A program made the position numbers and the translations under genes. 64,000 bases of DNA from Phylloscopus collybita. Lineage: Eukaryota > Chordata > Aves > Passeriformes > Phylloscopidae. The stretch covers positions 26,763,501 through 26,827,500 of the forward strand of contig JAJNNQ010000003.1 of assembly GCA_027886175.1 (NCBI GenBank), given 5' to 3'. Shown in pieces: positions 1 through 12,637 of this stretch (its first letter is position 1; each line of letters starts with the position of its first letter). Under the pieces are notes generated by a model. The model was not told the origin of the DNA, did not search any database, and was given only the letters and a program-made list of their open reading frames with translations.

Positions 1-898
1 ACCTCTGACTGGAATAACAGTCAACAAAAAAATTCACAACCAAGTTTTGTTAAAACTGACTACAGCAGTTTAGTCTTAAACACAAATAAATAAATATTTA
101 TGTTTTTAAGGAAGACTGTAACGGAAAACATTCACAACAGTAATTTAAAACACACCATGATTCAACTCCCCCCAAAGCAACACCACATGGAAGCTATTTC
201 CTTACCCTCCTAATTGATGTTTGTCCAGAAATTTTACATTTATTTTGCATTTTCCAGAAAACACTACTTGTCTCCTCATTTGGTCAAAATAATAAGCAAG
301 ACACCTGCTTTCATTTAGGAGTATACTTTAAGGATATTCACTTAAGCTATCAGCAATTGTATAACCTTTTTTTTTTCCTTACAAGTTTACTCACTGGTAC
401 TTTATTATAGGTGATAATAGAAAAATGCCTTTCAGTAGAGTAAAATAGACTTTTTCCCTCTGCAGGTATTCACTTCAGGTACTTTAATGCAGATAAAACA
501 GACCTCCTGTTATGCTGCTGTATTGAACTCTACTATCCAGGCACTCAATTACCCTTCAGGAGCTCTGACAGTTTTCTTTCTGGACTAAGGTTAAGCATTT
601 CTGTCTTGAAAATTACATAACTGGAAAAGGCGATAAAACTTATTTACTCTGCGATGAAACTGTAGGATTATGTCACAATGCCACATTCTCTGGTGGCCAA
701 TGATTAACCAGGTCAGATAGGTCATCTCTGATTTCATCTCTGTGACAGAAGGAGCTCCCGCTTCCCTCGCCTTCCTCAGGACACTCTGGGTGAAGCTGGG
801 TGGGCTCACAGTGCCCGGAGCTGCCCAGGGCTGCAGGGGCAGCTCAGCCACACCTGCCTGCCTGCCTGGGAGAGGGACCAAAAGCACCCTGGAGAGGC
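1..898. other. AT-rich noncoding sequence
   Basis: No convincing exon, RNA gene or repeat is visible. The stretch is AT-rich with many stops in all frames. It may be intron of the minus-strand gene proposed to start in the CpG island near 16 kb. A weak donor-like site at about 203 on the minus strand has no good acceptor partner. Confidence 0.5.
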
Positions 899-2334
899 AG
901 CCTGGAGTGCGTGAGGCACAGGAACACCTGCACAGACAAACCTCCAGCCTGGAGTGTGTGTGGCACAGGAACACCTGCAGGGACAAACCTCCAGCCTGGA
1001 GTGTGTGAGGCACAGGAACACCTGCAGGGACAAACCTCCAGCTGGAGTGTGTGAGGCACAGGAACACCTGCAGGGACAAACCTCCAGCCTGGAGTGTGTG
1101 AGGCACAGGAACACCTGCACAGACAAACCTCCAGCCTGCAGTGTGTGAGGCACAGGAACACCTGCACAGACAAACCTCCAGCCTGCAGTGTGTGAGGCAC
1201 AGGAACACCTGCAGGGACAAACCTCCAGCTGGAGTGTGTGAGGCACAGGAACACCTGCACAGACAAACCTCCAGCTGGAGTGTGTGAGGCACAGAAACAC
1301 CTGCACAGACAAACCTCCAGCCTGCAGTGTGTGAGGCACAGAAACACCTGCACAGACAAACCTCCAGCTGGAGTGTGTGAGGCACAGGAACACCTGCAGG
1401 GACAAACCTCCAGCTGGAGTGTGTGTGGCACAGGAACACCTGCAGGGACAAACCTCCAGCTGGAGTGTGTGAGGCACAGGAACACCTGCACAGACAAACC
1501 TCCAGCTGGAGTGTGTGAGGCACAGAAACACCTGCAGGGAAAAACCTCCAGCCTGGAGTGTGTGAGGCACAGGAACACCTCTGCACAAACCTCCAGCCTG
1601 GAGTGTGTGAGGCACAGAAACACCTGCACAGACAAACCTCCAGCCTGGAGTGTGTGAGGCACAGAAACACCTGCACAGACAAACCTCCAGCTGGAGTGTG
1701 TGAGGCACAGGAACACCTGCAGGGACAAACCTCCAGCTGGAGTGTGTGAGGCACAGAAACACCTGCACAGACAAACCTCCAGCTGGAGTGTGTGAGGCAC
1801 AGAAACACCTGCACAGACAAACCTCCAGCTGGAGTGTGTGTGGCACAGGAACACCTGCAGGGACAAACCTCCAGCTGGAGTGTGTGAGGCACAGAAACAC
1901 CTGCACAGACAAACCTCCAGCCTGGAGTGTGTGAGGCACAGGAACACCTGCACAGACAAACCTCCAGCTGGAGTGTGTGAGGCACAGGAACACCTGCACA
2001 GACAAACCTCCAGCTGGAGTGTGTGAGGCACAGGAACACCTGCAGGGACAAACCTCCAGCTGGAGTGTGTGAGGCACAGAAACACCTGCACAGACAAACC
2101 TCCAGCCTGGAGTGTGTGAGGCACAGGAACACCTGCACAGACAAACCTCCAGCTGGAGTGTGTGAGGCACAGGAACACCTCTGCACAAACCTCCAGCCTG
2201 GAGTGTGTGAGGCACAGGAACACCTGCACAGACAAACCTCCAGCCTGGAGTGTGTGAGGCACAGGAACACCTGCACAGACAAACCTCCAGCTGGAGTGTG
2301 TGAGGCACAGGAACACCTGCAGGGACAAACCTCC
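899..2334. repeat. 46/47-bp minisatellite, about 31 units
   Basis: About 31 head-to-tail copies of a 46- or 47-bp unit are directly visible. Each unit has a CCTCCAG-(C)-CTGGAG block, a GTGTGTGAGGCACAG block and an ACACCTGCA block. Units differ at a few fixed sites: CAGCTGG versus CAGCCTGG, CACAGAC versus CAGGGAC, AGGAAC versus AGAAAC. The 46-bp form contains the perfect 12-bp palindrome CTCCAGCTGGAG. Nearly every unit carries a CACCTG E-box, and the palindromic form adds CAGCTG. A rare shortened unit recurs at about 1573 and 2173, exactly 600 bp apart, which suggests a block duplication of about 13 units. Because the period is not a multiple of three and the unit lacks minus-strand stops, all three minus frames stay open. 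That is a repeat artefact, not a gene. Internal duplication makes length variation between individuals likely. Confidence 0.97.
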
Positions 2335-5300
2335 TGCTACTGCACAGGTGAGGAGCACTCTATCGATGTGTGGATGCATTTGCACCCAGGGGATGCTGTT
2401 CCCACTGCTTTCCCAATCTCTGTGTCTGCTTAAATAACTGCAGCCACTCCCAAAAGCCATTTCCCATGTGCCAGTTATTCTGTTATTTCTCACAGGACAC
2501 TCAGCTTGTAAAGCTCTATGGAGAGAGTTCTGTGAGTAAAGGTAATTAACCCCATCACAATCCAAATGAAGCTTTAAGAAAAAAGGCACTCAGAGCATCA
2601 CCTTAAAGGAGGTCTGAGGTGTACAAATGTAATGAAAGAGATAAAATTTCTCATCCTATATTCTGTAAGGTTGGAGTTCCTTTCAGTTTTCCTGACAAAA
2701 TGCTAACTAGAAAGAGCTTTAGATACATGAGAACAAATACTGCCATAATCAAAACACCACTATCTGTTTTGAAATTGTGTTTTCTTTAGAGATAGGGGAA
2801 AAGAGTTCTCACAAAATAAAAAACTAAAAAAAATAACAACTTTGGGCTGCTGTATTCAGTCCTGTAAAGAAAACTATGTAAATCACTACTGATAAGTTTA
2901 TAAGCATGAACTACCAAAGACAGACTCTCAGCATAGTCCTAAATTCTCTGAAGGTAATTAGCCCAATATCACAGTAATGCAGTATTAGTAAAATTGTGCT
3001 ATTTATAGGAAGAGCAACGATTGTGCTACAGCCTTCCTACTCTGATGTAAATATTTTGTGTTTTAGTCTTTAGGCAGGAGAAACCTCTTCTCCTGAATTC
3101 TGATGCCAGAGAGGATTACATGTGCTGTAGTATTTCTAGCCATGAGAAAAGTTCACAAATATTTTTTTGACAGGACCTTTCCTTGGAAAATTATTTTCCC
3201 AAAGTCTTTTCTCTAATCTTTGAAAGTTTAAGAGGCAATGAAAATGTGTCATAGATAGCATGCAGAGTCTTCCAGTTTGAAATTCGGAGTTGTTAAACCA
3301 CTGGTGAGTAATTTTTTCCACCTCCAAATATCATCTATTGTCTAGTCTCCTCCCTTCTTTCCCTGACACCCAAGCTAGCTTCTGCCAGGTATTTGTAGGA
3401 AACTTCAGCAGTATTTCCTTGGGAAAGGAAAGAGAGAATTGTGGGAGAAAATTGTTCCCCAAATAAATAAATAAACAAATCCGTATGCTAGCCAATAACT
3501 TCTGAGGAATTTCCTGTAACTCCTGGAACAAGAGTTGATTGATTCAATGACAGTCAAGCTTTTGGAGTTTTAAAAAACGTTTTTATTTCAGGCAATGAGT
3601 ACAAATTAAGAGTCACCAACAGAAAAGAAATAGTTACTGACCCTTAGGAGATACGAGGTCAATTTTTTTCCTCTTGATACCTGGCAGAAATCTGTGTCAA
3701 GAAGTAATTCAATCCTGTTACTTCTAGTTCTAACTAAAAACATGCCAGAACTTCTGCAGCTTTCTCCATACCCAATGACTACATTATAATTACTAAAATT
3801 CAAATCCCAAGGACAATCACACCAGAAAAAAAAAAAGTATTTGAGTAATGGAGAAAACATGAGTTTGTCATCGTTAAACGTAGGCTTCAAAAAGCACTGG
3901 CTCAGCTTGAGCTGGAATGGTTTTCTCAGGCAAGAATGGAAGATTAACGTCACTGAAAGTCAGTCTTGCACAAAATTTCTTCAGTTTCAAAATCTCAAAA
4001 GCCTCAGTGCCGGAGGCACATACCAGAGTAAGGAATACAGGAAGAGTAAAGAGGAAGGAACAAGAAAAATATTATGATAAACTTGCAAGAGCTTCTGAAG
4101 AAAGAGAAGCATTTCTAAAACAAGACTTTACTACTTTTGGGGGAATCTTGGTGCTTTTTTAATTTATAATGTGATGTTAATATATGCCCTGTAACTTTGG
4201 AGACAAGAGACTGGAGTAACTGTGATAAAAGCTCAGGCTGGCAGTAACCCTCCACCATGCTCTGCAATTTAGATAAGAAGTGATGCAGCTGGCTAGACTT
4301 CACTCTCAGCAGAGAAAGACCTTTAAGTGGAACATCTGCATGCAGACACCAGCACTGTGCAAACACTTCAGGAGTACAGACGGTCAGACAGCACAAAGAG
4401 ATTAATTATCTTTGAAACTCATCTCAAGGAAAATGACATAATAAATTGCACATATTCATCCCACTCATCTGCCTGAATAAATTCCCAATCACTAACCAAA
4501 CAACACTGGAAGGCAAAAGCTTGCATGTTTTCCCAGTCTGAGTTCTCTCCTGTTACCAGTTTGAGGAAGGTAATTACATCCCAGACCAAGTTCAGTAAGG
4601 ATCTGAACATGAAAACACAAAGAGCTCCTTCAGGTTTGATCTTGAAAGAAGCCAGGTTTTTCTTTATTTCCTGCTTCATCTTCTAAGCTTTTAAGGGATG
4701 TTGTCTATTTTGACTGTATAAATAAAAACTTTTTAAATATTAAATTAGCACTAGTTAAGCTTGATTTTTAAGGCAACTGGCTCACAAAAAGCCATTCTAT
4801 TCCCTCTGGCAAAAACTAGAGCTCTCTAAGATCCTGATGCAGTTTGTGAGACACCATCATTCCACTGAGCACTAAGGACAAACGTAGGCATTGATTTGCC
4901 AGGTTAGATATGCAGCAAGTGTCTTCTGGTTATTCATTACCTACAGTTGCTCCTTTACCCTGCAGTAAGACAAAGGAAACAGCCTGAACTTTAACATCAT
5001 CAAAAAATCACAAAAAATACGTATGGACAAATGCTGAAAGAAGTAATTCAGCTTGTTTTTGAAAAACACCCTTAAGAAGGGTTGTAGAACACCAGGAGGC
5101 AGCTTTTTTTTCTGAAACTATAACTGTAAATTCAAAAATCTTGTTTCAGCAGAGATCTGGTTATATTCAGTGAACAGATTTTTCCAGATTTCTTTTCACA
5201 CAAAAACTTATGTTTATTACTGGCATATAAAGGAGGGGAAACTAACAATCCAGAGTCAAAATTATCCAGTTCAAGAACTGAGTAAGAGGCAAATATCTCA

Positions 5301-7228
5301 TTATTTGAGACAAAATTTGCAGCTATTATCAACTTACCAATATTCCCAACAAAGCAAGAACCACACTACATTTTATGCCTATGGACATGTGAATATTCAG
5401 ATACTCTTAACTGTACTAGAACCTATGGGAGACATTCCTAATGGTCAGGATTAAATTTTACTGAAGATCTTGTCAACAAAAAGGGCTTCCAAATGTCCTC
5501 TGGATTTCTGCTTTGCAAAATTATACAAGTTTTCTTATTTAGATGAGAAATAACTAGCAAGGGTTTAGTCATATCATGAAATTCTACATAGGATTGAAAA
5601 TTAACATCTACAATGAATGCATTCTCTCTGTGCAATTAGACAATAATTAAATGCTTGGGAGTCGAAAAACGTTAAGAGAAAATGTTGGAAAACAAACAAT
5701 AATCCAAGAAGTGACTTGTTCAACTGTGCAACTTCACCAATATTGAGAGCTTCATGTTTTCCTCACAACAACAATTAACACAATACCTTCACTAGGACTT
5801 TTCTAGGAAGGGGGCAAGAAAAAGATGGCAATATTCTCAGATTACATAAAACAATAACAAAGATATTCAATAATTTCTTGTGTCATCTTTTTACTTCAAA
5901 AAGGGGAAGTTTTTCACTAGATTACTTAACACACTCCAAGTAATCATGAACAAGTTTTGCTCTTTTTCTAAACAAGCAATGAGAGGTCAGTGTCAATAAA
6001 ACTATCAACATCTAGCATACCACAAATGCTCTCATAAATGCTCTCTGAATTTCACAGTATTCATTTCACAACTTTTTGATAAGGATTTGTCTTTCAGCTC
6101 AAGAAAATCCTGAACACAAGACTCCTACTTAAGTAAGAGTTCCTAATAGCCTTATAAGGGTCATCTTCATTAGCCACTGCTCTCAGCTGCCACTTTATAA
6201 AGGGAACTGATCAAGAGACAGCCTTGTTCCAGAACCATCCGAGTGCCACCCTGAATTTATAGCAGCACCTATACAGGAAGAAGTCAGCATCAGATCAGGG
6301 CCCTGGCATCCACAGTGAGAATGTTTCCAACCACAGTGTTTCCTTGCTGAAGAAACTCAAACCTGAATTTAGGAATAAGTATGGTTTTAGGCTAAAAAAT
6401 GTTCTAGCTTCAAAGAAGGTAACTCCCAGTTTATACCCAAAATATTGTTCTGAATGACTACATATATGACTGAAACCCAAGTTTAAAGACAACACAAACA
6501 CAGAACAATATATTTTCTGTAAAAGCTCTAGAGGAGCAGGAGGGGAAGCATCTTTCTACTAGCATGAATCATAACAATTATGTGTGTTTCTTACCTGTTT
6601 TTTCTACGAAAAGGTGGCAAAAGTGTTTATCAAGCTCCCTCCCAGCTAGCATCAAAAGCATGAGGTGCCTAGGTCCAGAGTCTCCCACATGCATTTAATT
6701 CTTGTCTCATCCTCTTCTACTGGAAATCTTTGACCATTACAGAGTCCGGACACCTCTATAACTATAAAATATAAAAGAAATACCTGGGCCCCCCAACAGT
6801 GTCCTCTTCAAACAGATACCAGAGATGCTCACAGCTATGTCACTCCTATGCAGATAAACGTTGGTTAAACATGAAACTGTCATACAGCAGAGGAAGAAGA
6901 CACAAATTTGCATTTTAAACACTTTTGCTCTATAATAAGGTCTTAAAGAGTTTTAAAGTAATGGCATGTTCTGCACTAGATAACACAACCCTTAGGATTC
7001 ACAATCAGAGTGGTATCACACTATGTACAGTCTGCATGGGCTGACACAGCCACTGGGAGCACAGGGCTGGCCTCCCACAGGGCACAGAGCCAAATGCCTG
7101 ATGTGGTCAGCAGGAGCCCCAAGTGCTCATCAACTTTAGTTGCAATATCATTTTATGACTCTCTGTCACAGTAGGATTGGTAAGAGCTTTAAAGATTTTA
7201 CCAGGCAGTTACAAAATTTCTATTCACA
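2335..7228. other. AT-rich intronic or intergenic DNA
   Basis: No recognisable protein, RNA gene or repeat was found on either strand. Small open frames (for example 4115-4396 and 4419-4679, minus) have no family resemblance and no convincing flanking splice sites. If the island at 16 kb drives a leftward gene, this is probably its intron. Confidence 0.5.
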
Positions 7229-7440
7229 TAATGATTGAGATCAAAAGAGACTTCTGGAGGTACCTTGTCCAACTCCCTGTTCAGGCAGAGTCACCTAAGA
7301 GCAGGCTGCTCAGGACCACCAACAGATGACTTTTGGGTATCTCCAGAAATGGATATTCCATAGTCTCTCTGGCCAATCTGTTCCAGTGCTCACCCTCACA
7401 GCAAAAAAGTGTTACTTTATGGTCAGAAGTCTGTACTAAC
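7229..7440 (-). mobile_element. CR1 LINE 3' fragment
   Basis: Read on the minus strand, this matches the well-known 3' part of avian CR1: a segment about an element 'holding' its plus-strand complement CACCCTCACAG near 7400, then a first-half consensus with CTGCTCTTAGGTGAC, ending in a GGAGGTACC-like tail near 7240. It is a 5'-truncated, diverged copy with no coding capacity. CR1 is the dominant LINE of birds and other sauropsids, so it helps place the organism. Boundaries are approximate. Confidence 0.85.
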
Positions 7441-9636
7441 AAAGTCCATTAACATTATTATTCTTCCTAATAAAAAGTTTCTTAAGAGAGACACTGGGAA
7501 TTTTGACGAAAAACAAAAAAGCTGAAAGTTCTTCTAGCAAATCTAGGAAACAAAGTCTGTTGGTGCATGCTACTGCCGTGTGGCACAAAGAAATGGTAGA
7601 ATAAAAATCAGAAGTTCAGAAGACCAAAACTTGTGTGGCAGACAATTACATCACTCTAAGTGCTTCATCTGAATATGCAGAAGAAATGTTTGGAACAGTG
7701 TTCAAATCCCAAGCGAACCACTCTGGAAGACAGCCCATGCTAACATGCCTTAATTTAACATGCTGCACGTCTACCAACTGTTAAAAGTACATTTGTGTTG
7801 GCCAGACTAAAGGAAGAATTTATTCACAACATTCCCTCCTGTGTGACATCGTGAAGCCAATACAAGTTCTAAAATACTTATGATATAAATCTGTATGCAC
7901 TAGTTCTTTAAATGTTTTGCTTCTGTTTTTATCATACACTAATAATACAGGATTCAAATTATAGGCTTTACCTCTGACCACAAGAAGCATTAGAAATTGC
8001 TGTAGCCAGAACTACTTGCAGATTTCACAGTTTTTAGCCTGAACATTAAAAATGTGGAATGTCTTTCAGCACCAGTCAAATCTTTGTTTTAAGACAGCTC
8101 TTACAACTCCTTCACGCTAATTCAACTCCCTGTAAAATTTCCAATTAAAAAAAGTAAATAGGGTTTTCAAAAGTCTAAGTTTGAAGATTTATTCACAGTA
8201 GCAGCATGTACCATTTTAATTGTGTATCATATTGGTTTCATGTATTTAACACATTTAAGAAGACATTTAAGCATTAAGAAAGAATAGTCCCCTGCAAACT
8301 ACTGAAAATTCTCACGATAAGCCTTTCTACAATTTAATGGAAAGCAAGACAAACCTACATCAAAAGGATTTTTATCTGAAACAAAATGCCTGGTTTGAAT
8401 GACTTGTATTTAAACAAACTGAACAGAATTAGAGGCAGCCCATTCAACTTGTTTTGTATTATTTTTCAGAGAAAATGTACAAGTGATTGGAATGCCCAAG
8501 TCCCAAAACACTAAAAGAGTTCATCTACAGATGGCATATCCAGTAAGGTGTTTTCCACAGAAGGAAGTCTAATTTGTTCAGTTTACAAAGAAGACAGAAC
8601 TTGTGACATTTCCTCATTTCCTCCCATACTGATATATATCTATTCTAAGAACAGAAGACTTTAAGTATTATAAAGGAGTGAAAACCCTGCTGTAGGAACA
8701 CACCTGTGATACAGAAGGCAAGCCAAGCTGAACCAGGTTCACTTTCTGCAGAGAACTGAAGTCACACCTGCAGCATTGAAAAGAGTCAGCTTTTAGAATC
8801 TATTCAGATCACATTTTCCAGCCATAGAGAAACAGGTTTGTTTGGGTTTTTTTCCTCAATCATTTAGACTAAACAGACACAGTAGTAGTGTTAATCCTCA
8901 AAATCTCAGTTACAATTCCATCTGTATTGCAATATTACAGTACTACCCAGATCAGCTGTCTTTCCTGTCTAGGGCCAATATTGTGGCATCATCAGATCAC
9001 ATTTAAAGAAACCAAATTATAAATTTTCTTTGCAGCACAAATTACATTCCTCCCCCATTCTTCTTTAATTATGTTTGCTTTTTTTTTTTGGTCCAATATC
9101 AATCAACTTTTCCTCATCTTCAAAGCAGAGCACAACTGACCAAAAAATACTGTTGGCAGCTATGATCTGCTTTTCAAAATTTAAATTTAGGAGCATAATA
9201 TTTTCCCTTTTCTTTCTGAGCTATCATCCTGATTATCTAAGTACTTGGTTTTCTGGACCCCCAAATTTTCCTCATAATTGAAAGTTCCTTAACACCTGCA
9301 AGAGCAATCAAAAAATGGAAGCTATTAATAAACATCTACACAGCAAACAATGAAGATGCAGCACTTGATACTGACACTACACTAAATTCCAGTTTCATAA
9401 AGATTTAGAGAAGCCACAGCTTTTCCATGTATTTCGTGATTTGTGCAACAGTTTTTTAGAAATGTAAAGCCCTGAAGATCTCTATTTTTGGGCATTCTGA
9501 CACTACACTTCAAAGCAAGTACACAAAAGAGCAGTAACAAAATCAGAGAGACACCTCCCACCCTCCCAAGTTCAGAGGCATTAAGAAAGAAGTGATATCA
9601 CAAATCACTTTCTTGAGTACAGCATAAAACACTCAC
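7441..9636. other. AT-rich intronic or intergenic DNA
   Basis: No gene, RNA or clear repeat recognised. It lies between a CR1 fragment and a candidate exon and is probably intron of the leftward gene, if that gene is real. Confidence 0.45.
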
Positions 9637-9693
9637 CTCAATGAATGTACTAATCATGATCTTTCCAAATCTCGAAGTGTCATCAATGTATTG
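9637..9693 (-). CDS. Candidate 57-bp internal coding exon, unidentified gene
   Basis: On the minus strand a long T-rich tract and TAG acceptor (694-696 of the 9 kb block) precede 57 bases that end exactly at a GTGAGT donor (plus strand ACTCAC at 9631-9636). Only one of three frames is open. It is phase 0 at both ends and reads QYIDDTSRFGKIMISTFIE. The other two frames contain stops. I do not recognise this peptide or its family. The exon lies about 6 kb downstream, in the leftward sense, of the CpG-island promoter, so it could be an early exon of the gene starting there. The splice signals are good, but a T-rich acceptor can occur by chance in AT-rich sequence, and no partner exon was found. 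Confidence 0.45.
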
Positions 9694-11249
9694 CTATAAA
9701 AAAAAAAAGAAAAAATAATATCAAGTTTTATAAGCAAGATAAAAATTTATTATAGAAGATAAATCAAGTCCATTTCATAATGCAGTACAAGTCCAACCAT
9801 GCAAAATACGTCTTCCATAGGTGAAGAACAATTATAAAGACTACAAATACATGATGAGAGGAAATGCAAGAAATTTTACAGATAAAAGTATTTATTATTG
9901 TAACCTAACTTCTAAATGGGTTCCTTGAGCAATGCACAGAATAACTACCCGCTGAATTCTGTTCCCTTTATAAACATAAGAAAACCCCCAAATTCTCATT
10001 TCTGCCAGAGCAGAAATAAAGCTTATTTTACCCTTTCAGGTAAGTATTCCTTGTGCTGTTAAATCAGCCACCTGTGCTCAAGACTCCATAGTGAATCTGA
10101 TCACCCCCAGGAGCAAATAGAAACACTCAAATTTATTCTTTCACCTTGAATAAGAGACTTGGCCCAGAGCCAAGTTTAATTGCCAAGAGGTTGGGTATTT
10201 GCCATTTAAAAAAAAGCAGCCTGTGCTGAGACATCTTGTAAAGACACTCAACACCATCTCCTTCACATGCCCCATGCTAATTTCTAGACATCCTTCTTTC
10301 CAGCTTCAAGTCTTAAAAAAGGTGCCTTCTTAAAGGTACATAAATGCAGTGTGAATTTCAAAAAGAACACCCCACCTTATTTTCTTTGTAACCAGAAAGT
10401 GCAATTGTCTCCCCAAGTGGAACTGGAGAGACAATTAAGCACAACATCAATTGTCAGAACCCTAATATTTACATGTCAGCTCTTGCCCCCTTTGAAAAAA
10501 ATGACAAAAATTATACATTTGAGGTTGCCAAGTGTTGTCACAGAAAGGAGGGAAAAATTATTGCCTCAACATGCAGTCATCTCTTTCACCTTTGTTATAG
10601 GTGAAACGAGATTTAAAAGTATCTCAACACCATACATCAACTTCAGTATTTGTTGACATCCCCATTAAGCAGTATATTTGCCTATCTACTCCTCTCCTTC
10701 AAGAGAAAGGACACATTTTCACCACATTTACTACAGTTCCAGGCTAATGCTGCTCTTCAGACACTGCTGTGGTTCACACCCTGTTCAAGATTTCAGTCAG
10801 AACCCAAGTCTCCTTCTGGAAGACACTGTGCCAAATAAATTCTTGTCCCCATCTCATCAATAATCCACTCCAGAAAGCACAGCAACCTAACAAACACCAT
10901 GTACTTGTCCTAGGAGTTGGATGTATTAGTACTGAAATAAGAGCTCAAGTCACAGGAGAACCATGGCAGAGATGTAATTGAAATCAAGTAAGTGCTTTAT
11001 ACTCTGAAGATCTCTGTACAATTAAAGAAACTAAGCAGAAACATAAAAGTACATGTACTAAGGTCAAGCACAAAAAACTGTACTAAGATACAAAAGCTGC
11101 AAGGAATAAGGAGGATGGGAAGGGAAACCAAGAAAAAAAGACAAGTACTAGACATCCTCACCACTTCATCTTGCCTCCCTAAATTTCAATTACAATAAAT
11201 TGCAGGTGTTATTTAACAGTGAATTGCCTCTCTTTCAGGACAGGATGTT

Positions 11250-11302
11250 AGAAGGCAATGTAGCTTTGGGTTTTTCTACTTTTTAAAAGTCAGCTCTACT
11301 TA
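11250..11302 (+). repeat. Short dispersed repeat, copy 1
   Basis: About 50 bp around the core AATGTAGCTTTGG followed by a C/T-rich stretch, AAAAGTCA and CTCTACT. The same order of blocks recurs at about 12590-12637 in the same orientation. Both copies also share an AGAAGGCA block just upstream. This could be an old local duplication or two copies of an uncharacterised interspersed repeat. Confidence 0.6.
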
Positions 11303-12589
11303 AAATAAAAAACCATCTACACAAGGAAATCTCTGCCCATCTCTAACTATTCTACCTATAAGAAAGAATTACCATGGTATGCTCAGAAACAGGTGGAAGC
11401 AAAACTAAAGTCTTCCCCAGACATTTTGGCATACAGATGAGGTTTCTTTCCCAGCATTAAATGCTGTCAGGATCAACACTGGAACTGCTTGTACCGAACT
11501 TCTGCAGCCTGCTCACACCATCTGCAGAACCTCCTCATCCTCCTGCACCAAGAAATGCTTTCTGTGTATTTCAGCCCAGTCATGTTAACAGCATGTTGAG
11601 TCATTATCCCTTCAACAGCCTCAATAAAATTCTCCTTCCTATTGGCAGAAAACTAAGGAAAAATGAAAACCCTATTCCATGGTTACATATGTTGAGGAAG
11701 GTGAATTTAGCCTCACTTCTGTTTGTGTTCTACAAGTAAAGTTGTCTAAATCAGACTACCAAAAACATCAGAGGAATCAGAAGGCTGCTCTCTAGGGCTA
11801 CCACACACTACTTCAGCAGCAGCTCAGTAGCTGAGAACATCTGTACAAAAACTTCTTGACTTTACAAAAGCTTTCACACACACAAAAATCTCATAGCCTC
11901 CCTTTCATATGTGGATAAGCAGGAAAAACTTCAGAAGCACTGCCTGGGCAACTCACATCAAACTCGGCATACTGCTGCTGTCCCTTGCTAACTCCTCAAG
12001 AGTGACAGAGGACCAAGTAAGAGGACTCTGTACTGGTGCAAGCCCCGCGCAGGCACTCAGACAAAAACCCCATCTACACTTGAAGGTAACCCGAGAAATC
12101 CAAAGCAGAGGCACAGAAGCCTGCCCGTGTCCCAGCAGCGCTGGCAGGCAGAGTACGAGCAGGCTGCACAAGCGTGCCTGGTGATGTGCTAAGCCACTTA
12201 GCAGAGCATCAGATCCCGGCATGGACACCCAGGCATGTGGAGCCCCATGTGTTCGGTGCCTGCCTACTACACATGGCTGCTGGCTGCCGGCAGCACAGCC
12301 AGACCTGCTCCAAGAGTCACTGCAAAGATCTCCGCTCGCTTTACAGACACGCAAATCATCTGACTCTTCTTCATGCTGGTCTTCTCTGCCACGCTATTTC
12401 ACAAAAGCAGCCTGGGGCCGCAGGAAACCCCAGCACAGATCGCAAAACTATCACCCTCTGAAGTGTGGTTTTGACTGCTACCTCCTCTTTTCCCATGTCC
12501 TTTAAACATACTCCACAGAAGGATGTCTAAAACACCCTCATCCCCTCACAAACAATGCTCTAAGTGCCAGAAGGCAGAGTTCTACAAGC

Positions 12590-12637
12590 AAAAGCAATGT
12601 AGCTTTGGTTCTACTTTTAAAAAGTCACTTCTACTGA
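12590..12637 (+). repeat. Short dispersed repeat, copy 2
   Basis: Second copy of the segment at 11250-11302: AATGTAGCTTTGG, TTCTACTTTT, AAAAGTCA, TTCTACT. The two differ by a small insertion between the shared AGAAGGCA block and the core, and by a few substitutions. Confidence 0.6.

Noticed and set aside
899..2334. CRISPR-like array
   Set aside because: Units are directly adjacent, with no unique spacers, in vertebrate DNA; it is a minisatellite.
591..2589. Three overlapping minus-strand open frames of 500-581 codons
   Set aside because: They are open because the 46/47-bp tandem unit has no minus-strand stops in any frame. The frames share the same repeated peptide in rotated order, and the unit length is not a multiple of three.
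6595..6650. Minus-strand exon reading LDKHFCHLFVEKT with a GTAAGA donor
   Set aside because: The only acceptor that keeps the frame open is poor, and the phase does not follow from the exon at 9637-9693. Likely chance.
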